DNA of 6,716 nucleotides from Acholeplasmatales bacterium (GCA_003477305.1 DMTN01000022.1:1-6716), one strand, 5' to 3'; counted from the stretch's first letter, positions 1 through 6,567 are shown. The notes: a model not told the origin generated them from the sequence alone. A program made the numbers and translations.

Positions 1-57
1 AGTGTAACAATTCTAAAGAATCAATTGCGTTTAGAACTAGAAGTAACACGTAGAAAT

Positions 58-77
58 CCCCGGTTTTGAGGCCGGGG
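58..77 (-). terminator. Possible terminator hairpin of the mutS2-to-DUF697 operon
   Basis: Seen in sequence: a perfect 6-bp GC stem (CCCCGG / CCGGGG) with an 8-nt loop, starting 15 nt downstream of the stop codon of the last minus-strand gene. Read on the minus strand it is followed by ATTTCTA, which is a poor U-tract. It could therefore be a weak intrinsic terminator or simply a 3'-end stabilising hairpin. On the plus strand nothing T-rich follows, so minus-strand action is the better reading. The sequence beyond it (1-57) is AT-rich and shows no gene. Confidence 0.4.
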
Positions 78-92
78 ACGGTGGAACCGGAT

Positions 93-1007
93 TTAAAAGA
101 CTTTTTCGAAAATCGTGCGCAGGCGATGCGGCAGTTTCTTGATCGAGGTGGCGACCACCGACGGAAAGAGGAGCAGCGCCTCCCCGAAGGCGTTTCGGCG
201 GATTTCCGCCTTGGGGATGCCCTTCAGGTTCATGAAAAGATAGTTGCGGCAGATGATCCCGACGCGCAGGGAGAGGAGCGCATTGCCGACGCCCTGGGCG
301 AGCGAACCGGCGAGCAGGCGGAGAAACGGAATCTCGTTCAACGCATTGAGCGTCTGGGTCGGGAAGAGCGCGTTCAGATCGAGGCCTTCGAGGCTTTCGG
401 CGACGACGGCCGCGGTCATCACGTTGAGCGACAGCTTTCCGAGCGACGCATAGCTCGGGCGGAACCCGCACTGGACCACGAGTTCCTTGATCAGACGAAG
501 GTTGATCGTGAGCACGGCGATGAAATCGAGGCGCCCGTTTTGGCTGATCGCGGTGGAGAGGAAAACCGTCTCGGCGTGCCGCACGATGATCTTGTTCAGT
601 TCCTTCTTGATCGTCTCGTCAAAGATGAAAGACAGCGTCTTCTTGAGCTGGATCGCATCGCCGAGAGCGAGTTTCAGTTCTTCTTTCTGCGGATCGGAGA
701 GATAGCTGCCGGCCATCAGGTTCTTCGTGACATGGCGGTACATGTGATAGTTCTTGCGGGCGTTCGCATCCTCGTCGAACAGCGTGTCCATCGAGAAGGT
801 GGGGGCCGCGAGGACGATCACGACCGGCCGGACGATGAGCAGGCCGAACAGGATCGCGGAAACGCCGTAGAACGCATATTCGAGCCACGGACCCGTGGCG
901 CGGAGACGCTCGCCGAGCGAAAGAACGCTCGAAAGCATGATCAGAACGACGAAGATGAAGGCGCCGATGCCGGTCGCAATCCAAAAAGCCTTATTGTATT
1001 TCGTCAC
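93..1007 (-). CDS. DUF697 (YcjF-like) membrane protein
   Basis: A 304-residue protein whose biochemical role is unknown. Two hydrophobic segments lie near the N-terminus (about residues 8-31 and 42-68), so it is probably anchored in the cytoplasmic membrane with a large soluble C-terminal part. That part resembles the DUF697/YcjF family: STAISQNGRLDFIAV and NLRLIKELV, followed by GFRP, then a late block with AQGVGNALLSLRVG. The family is often found near or fused to GTPases, but no GTPase is visible here. The start chosen is GTG at 1007, because GAGGAG lies about 7 nt upstream and the ribF stop codon ends 1 nt before it. An in-frame extension to 1055 would run into ribF and lacks support. The one-base gap from ribF implies translational coupling. 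It is the last gene of the operon, with a hairpin just downstream. Family assignment is from memory of conserved motifs; confidence in the gene itself is high. Confidence 0.82.
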   Translation of the reverse strand: MTKYNKAFWIATGIGAFIFVVLIMLSSVLSLGERLRATGPWLEYAFYGVSAILFGLLIVRPVVIVLAAPTFSMDTLFDEDANARKNYHMYRHVTKNLMAGSYLSDPQKEELKLALGDAIQLKKTLSFIFDETIKKELNKIIVRHAETVFLSTAISQNGRLDFIAVLTINLRLIKELVVQCGFRPSYASLGKLSLNVMTAAVVAESLEGLDLNALFPTQTLNALNEIPFLRLLAGSLAQGVGNALLSLRVGIICRNYLFMNLKGIPKAEIRRNAFGEALLLFPSVVATSIKKLPHRLRTIFEKVF

Positions 1008-1008
1008 G

Positions 1009-1920
1009 TTACCACTCCTCTTTTTCAAAGATCGAACGGACCGTCCGTTCGTCATGATGCATCTGATCGATCAGTACCGCGGTGCTGTCGTATTTGGCCT
1101 CGTCGCGGACAAAGGCGAGGAATTCGACGGCGATCCGCTCGCCGTAAAGCGACGCGCGAAACTGGAAGACATTGACCTCGAGGGTGATCCGGTTGCCCGC
1201 GAAGGTCGGATTGTCGCCGATGTTCGTCATCGACGCATAGGCTTTTCCGCCGATCCAGGTGCGGGTCGCGTAGACGCCCTGGCGTGGCAGGAAGTAGCCG
1301 TCGTAGTCGACGTTCGCCGTCGGAAAGCCGAGGATCTTTCCCCGTCCCTTCCCGCGGCCGACTTCGCCCTCGATCCGGTAGGGATGACCGAGAAGACGGG
1401 TCGCGAGGGCGAGGGCGCCTTCCGCAAGCGCCTCGCGGATCCGCGACGAGCCGATCTTCTTGCCGTAAAAGGCAATCTCCGGGACGACCGTGACAGGAAA
1501 GCGGCCATCGTGCTGAAGCAGTTCGGCATTGCCTCGTCCGAACCGTCCGAACGAATAGTCGAAGCCGATCACGACATCCTCGGCCCCGAGCAGGAAGCGC
1601 TCGATGAAGCGTTCCGGTTCGAGTTCGACGAGGGCGTCGTCGACCTCGAAGACAATGCACTTGGCAAAGCCGAGACGCTCCGCATATGCGGCCTTTTCGG
1701 AAAGGCTGGTGAGATGGAAGAACGGTTCGCGCCGCAGATGCGAGAGCACATGCGTCGAAAAGGTGTAGAGCGCCGCGGTTTTCCCGCGTTCTTTTGCGAC
1801 CGCGACCGCCGTTTCCAGAAGCCGGACGTGGGCCGTGTGCATCCCGTCGAAAAAGCCGAGGGCGATCACGAGCCCGGAGGCGTCGAACACATCGTTCGCA
1901 TGTAATCGTCGTAGGTCCAT
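1009..1920 (-). CDS. ribF: Bifunctional riboflavin kinase / FAD synthetase RibF
   Basis: A 303-residue cytoplasmic enzyme that phosphorylates riboflavin to FMN and then adenylylates FMN to FAD. The N-terminal nucleotidyltransferase domain (about residues 1-175) carries GFFDGMHTAH at 22-31, GFDYSFGRFGRG around 119-130, and SSRIREAL at 158-165. The C-terminal riboflavin kinase domain (about 178-300) carries GFPTAN at 198-203, QGVYA at 214-218, NIGDNPTF at 233-240, the likely catalytic glutamate E248, and a final FVRDEAKYDS stretch. Length is normal for the family. One oddity is HTAH where most RibF proteins have HxGH. The start is the ATG whose A is also the last base of the truB stop (TGATG). 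A GGTGA ribosome-binding site lies 7 nt upstream inside truB, so coupling to truB is likely. A longer frame reading upstream overlaps truB and was not chosen. The truB-ribF pairing is common in bacteria. Confidence 0.95.
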   Translation of the reverse strand: MDLRRLHANDVFDASGLVIALGFFDGMHTAHVRLLETAVAVAKERGKTAALYTFSTHVLSHLRREPFFHLTSLSEKAAYAERLGFAKCIVFEVDDALVELEPERFIERFLLGAEDVVIGFDYSFGRFGRGNAELLQHDGRFPVTVVPEIAFYGKKIGSSRIREALAEGALALATRLLGHPYRIEGEVGRGKGRGKILGFPTANVDYDGYFLPRQGVYATRTWIGGKAYASMTNIGDNPTFAGNRITLEVNVFQFRASLYGERIAVEFLAFVRDEAKYDSTAVLIDQMHHDERTVRSIFEKEEW

Positions 1921-2792
1921 CAGAGCATCACCGCCAGTCTCATGACGCCGCGTGCGGCGTCGTATTCGTAGATCGCAAGCGGTTGATCGATCCCGCTGCA
2001 TACGATCGTTTCGGTTGTGGAAGGAAAATTCACAAGAGGCAGGAAAGCGCCGTTTCTCGCCTTGAATTCATTTTCAGAATCAAGCGTGATCCGCGCGAAT
2101 CCAAGCGTCGCAAGCGGATCGATCAAAGCGCAATCGCCCTTTCCGACGGAATCGAGAGAGACGGCGCCGACGAGGTCGAACGCACCGACCCGTATGCGCC
2201 GGAGGGCAAAGAGCGTCGCCGGAAACCCGAGCCGCGTCCCGAAATCGCGGGCGAGCGCCCGGATGTAGGTTCCCTTCGAGACGTGGGCGCGGACCGTGAA
2301 GACCGCCGTCCCGTTTTCGATCCGGATCGCGGAAGTCCGCACGAGTTCTTTCACATCGATCGGACGCGCCGGGACGTCGGGCATCGCTTCACCGCTCCGC
2401 GCATATTCGTAGAGTTTGCGGCCGTCGACCTTGATCGCCGCATACGCGGGAGGCATCTGTTCCGAGGTTCCCAAGAACGAAGCGAGGACGGCGTCGACGC
2501 GCGCGGCATCGAGCGTTTCGACGGGCCGGGTCGCGATCGTCGCGCCGGTGATGTCGTCGGTATCGGTCGCGATCCCGACCTGGATCGTCGCTTCATAGAC
2601 CTTGTCGTGTTCCGTCAGATAGCGGACCAGTTTGGTCGCTTTGCCAAGGCAGAGCACGAGCAGTCCGGAGGCCATCGGGTCGAGCGTCCCGGTATGGCCG
2701 ATGCGCGGTTCCGAAAGCGTTTTTCTGACCTTGAAGACCACATCGTGGCTCGTCATCCCACGCGGTTTATCGACGAGGAGGATTCCGTCCAT
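1920..2792 (-). CDS. truB: tRNA pseudouridine(55) synthase TruB
   Basis: A 290-residue enzyme that isomerises U55 in the T-loop of tRNAs to pseudouridine. Seen in sequence: the opening LLVDKPRGMTSHDVV, the catalytic motif GHTGTLDPMASGLL with the nucleophile D38, Y66 in the KVYEA stretch (the active-site tyrosine position), PPAYAAIKVDGRKLYEYAR near 114-132, and SKGTYIRALARD beginning at 172. The region after about residue 230 would be the divergent C-terminal RNA-binding part. Length is close to the usual 290-310. The start is an ATG preceded by AAGGAAG about 8 nt upstream, and the protein begins exactly where the family does. The frame stays open far upstream through the thioredoxin-like gene, but that is GC-driven and not coding. 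It lies 29 nt after the thioredoxin-like gene and overlaps ribF by one base. It is separated from its usual partners infB and rbfA, at least within this window. Confidence 0.96.
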   Translation of the reverse strand: MDGILLVDKPRGMTSHDVVFKVRKTLSEPRIGHTGTLDPMASGLLVLCLGKATKLVRYLTEHDKVYEATIQVGIATDTDDITGATIATRPVETLDAARVDAVLASFLGTSEQMPPAYAAIKVDGRKLYEYARSGEAMPDVPARPIDVKELVRTSAIRIENGTAVFTVRAHVSKGTYIRALARDFGTRLGFPATLFALRRIRVGAFDLVGAVSLDSVGKGDCALIDPLATLGFARITLDSENEFKARNGAFLPLVNFPSTTETIVCSGIDQPLAIYEYDAARGVMRLAVML

Positions 2793-2821
2793 CGAGGGGA
2801 CTTCCTTCCGTAATGGGATGG

Positions 2822-3139
2822 CTAGCGGCGAGACGCTTCGGCGTACCAGGCGGCAAACTCCGATTCGTCGAGCGAACCGGCCGCGCGTGCCATCTCGACG
2901 CCGTCGCGCAATAAAAGCAACTGCGGTACGCCGAGGATGGCGAACCGCTCGGCAAGCGCCGGGTCGTCTTCGATGTCGACGCGGACGACGGGGACCCCGA
3001 CGACCGCTTCGACCATTTGAAGCGTGCGGGTGAGGGCGCGGCAGGTCCCGCACCATCTGGCATAGAATTCGACGAGCGTCCGCCCTGATTCGAAGTACGG
3101 TCGGGTCGCCCGGGGATCGATGGCCTGGTGGATGATCAT
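2822..3139 (-). CDS. Thioredoxin-like protein with CGTC active site
   Basis: A 105-residue single-domain thioredoxin-fold protein, expected to be cytoplasmic because no signal peptide or membrane segment is visible. Seen in sequence: LVEFYARWCGTC with the redox cysteines C30 and C33, VRVDIEDDPALAERFAILGVPQLLLL with the cis-proline P72, and a final alpha-helical DESEFAAWYAEA. Two core positions differ from classical thioredoxin: the active site is CGTC rather than CGPC, and the buried Asp (D26 of E. coli TrxA) is E24. These changes may alter redox potential, so a specialised disulfide reductase or an isomerase-like role is possible; this is inference. The start ATG has AAGGAG 7 nt upstream and lies 11 nt after the mutS2 stop. 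A thioredoxin gene near mutS2 also occurs in Bacillus, which supports operon membership. The gene symbol is left blank because of the divergence. Confidence 0.9.
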   Translation of the reverse strand: MIIHQAIDPRATRPYFESGRTLVEFYARWCGTCRALTRTLQMVEAVVGVPVVRVDIEDDPALAERFAILGVPQLLLLRDGVEMARAAGSLDESEFAAWYAEASRR

Positions 3140-3150
3140 GGTTTCGCTCC

Positions 3151-5469
3151 TTACTTGAAATAGAGCACGGTGATGCCGCTTCCGCCTTCGCCCTGGCCGC
3201 CGGCGCGCGACGATTTGATCGCAGCGGTTCGCTTGACGTATTCCTGGACGCCTTTGCGGAGCGCGCCGGTGCCATAGCCGTGGATCACATAGGCGAATTC
3301 GAGATTGTTGATGAGACAGTCGTCGACGAACTTGTCGAGGCGTGACATCGCTTCTTCGTACCGTTCGCCGCGCAAATCGAGTTCGATCTTCGCTTCGGTG
3401 CTGCGGACGACTCTGACGTTCGTCGCCTTCTCTTCGGGGGCGCGGCGCGCGGAAAATTCGATCTGGCTCTCATCGAAGATGCCGGAGAGCGCACCCATCT
3501 GGATTTCGAACTTCTGGTTCCCGGCGCTCTTCATGACGATGCCGGTGCGCTGATAGGGAATCACGGTGACGACGTCACCGACGGAAATCTTCGCCGCATT
3601 GACTTTGCGAAGATCGATTTCCTGGGCGCCGAGGCCTTTGACCTCGTGTTTCAGACGGGCAAGCTCGTGTTCGCGAAACGAAGCCGACTTTTTCAATTGG
3701 TCGAGTTCGCCGATCAGGCGGAGCGCTTCTTCCTTCGTCTCGGAGATGATCCGTTCCTTCTCTATTTCGAGCGCGGCGCGCGCGCTTTCGCGGTCTTTTT
3801 TCATCTTCGCGAGTTCGGCGTCGATGGCTTCCAGACGCTGTTCGATGACGTTTTTCTTCGCCTTGTAGGCATCGATCTCTTCGTTCAAGGAGATGCTTTG
3901 GCGTTCGAGTTTCTTCATCAGATGCGCGGTTTCGTCGTCGAAGGACAGCGAGATCGCTCCCGCGTGACGGACGATCGATTCCGGCAAGCCGAGCCGCTTG
4001 GCGATTTCGAGGGCGTTCGAGGTCCCCGGAATGCCGATCTGGAGACGATAGGTCGGACGGAGCGTCTGGATGTCGAATTCGACGGAGGCGTTGACGGTGT
4101 CGTCCTGGTTCATCGCATAGAGTTTCAGTTCGGGATAATGGGTCGTGACCATCGAATAGACGCGTTTCGACCGGAGATGGTCGAGAATCGCGATCGCCAG
4201 CGACGCGCCTTCCTTCGGATCGGTGCCGACGCCGAGTTCGTCGAGCAGGACGAGCGAATCGTCCTTGAGGTTTTGGATGATCGCGATGATTTTCGTGACG
4301 TGCGAAGAAAAGGTCGAAAGCGACTGTTCGATCGATTGTTCATCGCCGATGTCGGCGCAGATGTTTTTGAAGATGATCGTCTTCGACATCTCGTCCGCCG
4401 GGATCAGCAAGCCCGCCTGGACCATCAGCGAAAGCAGTCCGAGGGTCTTGAGGGCGACGGTCTTTCCGCCGGTGTTCGGTCCGGTGATGACGATCGAACG
4501 GTACGCCCCGAAGCCGATCGTGTTCGCCACGACCTGTTCCTTCGGGATCAGCGGATGGCGCGCGTTGACGAGCCGGATCGTCGATGTCGTGAGTTCGGGC
4601 CGGATGCCGCCGATCGCGACGGCGTACTTCGCTTTCGCGAAGATGACGTCGAGGGTCGTCATGATCGTGACGTTCGCCTCGAGGATTTCGGCGTCGGCGC
4701 CGACCATCGCCGAAAGGCGGGAGAGGATCTTCTCGATCTCCTGCGCTTCCTGCAGCGCCAGTTCGGCGGTTAGATTGTTCAGTTCGACGCACCCCATCGG
4801 TTCGATGAAGACGGTGCCCATCGAGGCGGACTGGTCGTGGATGATGCCTTTGAAGCTGTTTTTGTATTCGGCGCGGACCGGCAGGACCAGCCGGCCGTTG
4901 CGGATCGTGATGATCGAATCGGTGAGTTTCGCGGCTTCGCTTCGCAACAGGCTCTGCATCTTCTCATCGATCTTGCGCCGGTTGGCGCCGATCTTCGTGC
5001 GGACGAGAAAGAGCCCTTCGGAGGCGTTGTCGTAGACGGTTCCCTTCGGGTCGATGCACGTTTCGATCGCGATTTTCAGCGGAGAGAGCCAGACCAAGGC
5101 GTCGTAATAGGGATCCAGCGCGGAAGACGAAATCTCGAGTTGGCGGATCTTGCGGATATAGCGCTGCGCGTTGCCGACCGCGTCGATCCCGGAAACGATG
5201 TCGAGGAGTTCGTCGATCGAAAGGGTGGAGCCGAGCTTGGCGCGATGGATCGCGCCCTCGACGTCGAGGACGCCGTCGAGCGGCGTCGTGTCGTAGCGCT
5301 CGATCATCCGCCGCGCTTCGTCGGTTTCCGCAAGCATGCGTTCGACCTCGGAAAGGACATCGGTGACGGCGAGTTCGAGGACGTCGCGTTTGCCGCGATC
5401 GGTCTCGGCATACTGCCGGAGGATCGCGAGAATCTTCGTGAATTCGAGTACGGTTCTGTCGGCGAACAT
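3151..5469 (-). CDS. mutS2: MutS2 family ATPase with C-terminal Smr domain
   Basis: A 772-residue MutS2. The family binds branched DNA and restrains recombination; in Bacillus it is also reported to act on collided ribosomes. It is not the mismatch-repair MutS. Domains in order: an N-terminal core/clamp region (about 1-300); an ABC-type ATPase with Walker A GPNTGGKT at 330-337 and Walker B VLLDELGVGTDP with D410-E411; a long charged coiled coil (about 513-618); a KOW-like segment starting VGDVVTV near 630-675; and an Smr endonuclease domain (about 695-772) with LDLRG (D698) and HGYGTGALRKGV (H730). The DLR and HGxG motifs are intact, so nuclease activity is possible. I chose the ATG at 5469, with GGTGA 5 nt upstream and a predicted leader of about 18 nt. 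A GTG at 5478 would add three residues (MKK), but its nearest AAGGG is only 3 nt away. It is the first gene of the five-gene operon. Confidence 0.97.
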   Translation of the reverse strand: MFADRTVLEFTKILAILRQYAETDRGKRDVLELAVTDVLSEVERMLAETDEARRMIERYDTTPLDGVLDVEGAIHRAKLGSTLSIDELLDIVSGIDAVGNAQRYIRKIRQLEISSSALDPYYDALVWLSPLKIAIETCIDPKGTVYDNASEGLFLVRTKIGANRRKIDEKMQSLLRSEAAKLTDSIITIRNGRLVLPVRAEYKNSFKGIIHDQSASMGTVFIEPMGCVELNNLTAELALQEAQEIEKILSRLSAMVGADAEILEANVTIMTTLDVIFAKAKYAVAIGGIRPELTTSTIRLVNARHPLIPKEQVVANTIGFGAYRSIVITGPNTGGKTVALKTLGLLSLMVQAGLLIPADEMSKTIIFKNICADIGDEQSIEQSLSTFSSHVTKIIAIIQNLKDDSLVLLDELGVGTDPKEGASLAIAILDHLRSKRVYSMVTTHYPELKLYAMNQDDTVNASVEFDIQTLRPTYRLQIGIPGTSNALEIAKRLGLPESIVRHAGAISLSFDDETAHLMKKLERQSISLNEEIDAYKAKKNVIEQRLEAIDAELAKMKKDRESARAALEIEKERIISETKEEALRLIGELDQLKKSASFREHELARLKHEVKGLGAQEIDLRKVNAAKISVGDVVTVIPYQRTGIVMKSAGNQKFEIQMGALSGIFDESQIEFSARRAPEEKATNVRVVRSTEAKIELDLRGERYEEAMSRLDKFVDDCLINNLEFAYVIHGYGTGALRKGVQEYVKRTAAIKSSRAGGQGEGGSGITVLYFK

Positions 5470-5493
5470 CTTTTTCACCCGCCCTTCTCTATT

Positions 5494-5502
5494 ATTTTAT
5501 CA
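5494..5502 (-). promoter_or_regulatory. Extended -10 of the mutS2 operon promoter
   Basis: Read on the minus strand this is TGATAAAAT: a TG, one base, then TAAAAT, which fits an extended -10 element. Transcription would start near 5487, giving a leader of about 18 nt to the preferred mutS2 ATG. No good -35 hexamer is found at 16-18 nt spacing, which an extended -10 can tolerate. It is the only reasonable candidate in the short gap upstream of mutS2. Confidence 0.5.
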
Positions 5503-5509
5503 CAGTCTA

Positions 5510-5518
5510 TGGTAAAAT
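5510..5518 (+). promoter_or_regulatory. Extended -10 of the rnhC promoter
   Basis: TGGTAAAAT on the plus strand matches TG-N-TAtAAT with one mismatch in the hexamer. The predicted start of transcription is near 5525, leaving a very short leader of about 13 nt that just includes the GGAG ribosome-binding site at 5526-5529. No convincing -35 is present. The element sits only 7 bp from the opposing -10 of mutS2. Confidence 0.45.
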
Positions 5519-5537
5519 TAGCGATGGAGTTGAGAAT

Positions 5538-6491
5538 ATGAACTACGTGTTCAAAATCGACGATGCACGGCTTCCCGAACTGCTCGAATACTATCAGTCT
5601 CTGGAAATCGCCCCGACCAGTCCGGACATCGTGAAAATGTTCAAGTCTGGCGATTTGACCGTCAGCCTTTACAAGACCGGAAAGGTCCTTTTGCAAGGCG
5701 CCGACGCGCAGGACGAGTACCTCATGTGGAGCGAATTGTTCGGCTTTGCGCCCGCCGTCGAACCCGTTCAACAATCCGCTCCGCAGACACCGAAATCCGC
5801 GCTTGGCACCCCTCCGCCGGAACGTCCCGCCGTCTACTTCACCTCGGCGATCGGTTCCGATGAAGTCGGCACCGGCGATTTCTTCGGTCCCGTCGTCGTC
5901 TGCGCCGCCTATGTCCCGAAAGCGAAGATCCAACTGCTCGAGTCGCTCAAGATCCGCGATTCGAAGAAACTGACCGACGAATACATCCGCGAGGTCGCCC
6001 TTGAACTCGGCAAACTCGTCCCGCATGTGATCCTTGTGACCGAGCCGACGAAATACAACGAACTCGTCGCCCAGGGTTACAACATGAACAAGATCAAGGC
6101 GTATCTGCACAACCACGCGATCAAGAAGTGCCTGCTCAAGGCCGACGGCATCGTCGAGAAGGTCATCGTCGACGAATTCTGCTCCCCTGACAACTACTAT
6201 GAATACCTGAAAGACGTCGACGTCTATAAGAAAATCACGTTTTTGACGAAAGGCGAGAGCGCCCATCTCGCCGTCGCGGCCGCTTCGGTGCTGGCCCGCG
6301 ACGCCTTCCTCCAGCGAATGGACGAACTGAACAAGACGCTCAAGATCCGCCTGCCGCTCGGGGCCGGCGCCGCCGTCGATCTGATCGGCAAACTCGTCGT
6401 CATGCAGCATGGGATCGATTTCCTTCCCTCCGTCGCCAAAGTCAACTTCAAGAACATGGACCGGATCCGCGATTTGACCAAAAAAACATGA
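5538..6491 (+). CDS. rnhC: Ribonuclease HIII
   Basis: A 317-residue RNase H type 2-class enzyme that cuts the RNA strand of RNA:DNA hybrids, such as R-loops and primer remnants. The N-terminal part (about 1-70) fits the TBP-like substrate-binding domain typical of HIII, and an Ala/Pro-rich linker (about 71-97) leads to the catalytic domain. Catalytic residues seen: GSDEVGTGDFFGPVVV with D108 and E109, VIVDEF with D212, and E240 in TKGES as the likely fourth acidic residue of the DEDE set. AVAAASVLARDAFL and the closing LGAGAAVDLIGKLVV are also family-like. Length is normal for HIII (about 300-315). The ATG has GGAG 8 nt upstream. It is transcribed away from mutS2, as rnhC is from the zapA-cvpA-polX-mutS2 cluster in Bacillus, and is monocistronic because a terminator follows directly. 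Confidence 0.96.
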   Translation: MNYVFKIDDARLPELLEYYQSLEIAPTSPDIVKMFKSGDLTVSLYKTGKVLLQGADAQDEYLMWSELFGFAPAVEPVQQSAPQTPKSALGTPPPERPAVYFTSAIGSDEVGTGDFFGPVVVCAAYVPKAKIQLLESLKIRDSKKLTDEYIREVALELGKLVPHVILVTEPTKYNELVAQGYNMNKIKAYLHNHAIKKCLLKADGIVEKVIVDEFCSPDNYYEYLKDVDVYKKITFLTKGESAHLAVAAASVLARDAFLQRMDELNKTLKIRLPLGAGAAVDLIGKLVVMQHGIDFLPSVAKVNFKNMDRIRDLTKKT

Positions 6492-6498
6492 ATCCAAG

Positions 6499-6526
6499 GC
6501 GGAATCGACGGATTCCGCTTTTATTT
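6499..6526 (+). terminator. Intrinsic terminator of rnhC
   Basis: A perfect 8-bp stem (GCGGAATC / GATTCCGC) with a 4-nt GACG loop, followed directly by TTTTATTT, begins 7 nt after the rnhC stop. This is a typical rho-independent terminator. It separates rnhC transcription from the downstream superoxide dismutase gene. Confidence 0.9.
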
Positions 6527-6535
6527 CGCTGATTT

Positions 6536-6551
6536 GTTAGCCGTTGCTAAC
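6536..6551. promoter_or_regulatory. Inverted repeat upstream of the sod promoter (candidate operator)
   Basis: GTTAGC-CGTT-GCTAAC is a perfect 6-4-6 inverted repeat, centred about 25 bp upstream of the candidate -35 of the superoxide dismutase gene. The position and size would suit binding by a dimeric regulator. It could also form a small hairpin, but it is short and the rnhC terminator just before it already explains termination. The regulator is unknown; it does not look like a Fur box. Confidence 0.4.
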
Positions 6552-6567
6552 TTTAGTTGCATATCGT

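Noticed and set aside
66..1175. A 369-codon plus-strand reading frame opposite the DUF697 gene
   Set aside because: It overlaps a well-supported minus-strand gene, its product is an Arg/Asp/Glu-rich low-complexity string without recognisable domains, and no ribosome-binding site fits. It is a shadow of codon bias in GC-rich DNA.
1921..2001. Extended ribF start 27 codons upstream
   Set aside because: It overlaps the truB 3' end, is rich in Arg, and the TGATG junction with GGTGA gives a better start.
895..2813. Two long plus-strand frames opposite ribF and truB
   Set aside because: Both mirror conserved genes, are rich in Arg, Asp and Glu, and show no family motif. The opposite strand carries clear RibF and TruB motifs in full.
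2793..3275. In-frame upstream extension of truB to 451 codons, suggesting a fused N-terminal domain
   Set aside because: The extension overlaps the thioredoxin-like gene and the end of mutS2 in another frame, has no domain, and a good ribosome-binding site precedes the ATG at 2792 where TruB homology begins.
3646..5541. Long plus-strand frames opposite mutS2, including one of 375 codons
   Set aside because: They are antisense to the intact MutS2 ATPase and coiled-coil regions and have no plausible domain or start signal.
5475..6497. A 340-codon minus-strand frame covering all of rnhC
   Set aside because: RNase HIII catalytic motifs are intact on the plus strand, and this frame runs through the rnhC promoter and terminator-proximal region without its own signals. 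It is a mirror-image artefact.
6536..6551. Reading the GTTAGC inverted repeat as a second rnhC terminator
   Set aside because: The stem has only 6 bp with moderate GC content, the following TTTAGTT is not a strong U-tract, and a better terminator lies just upstream.
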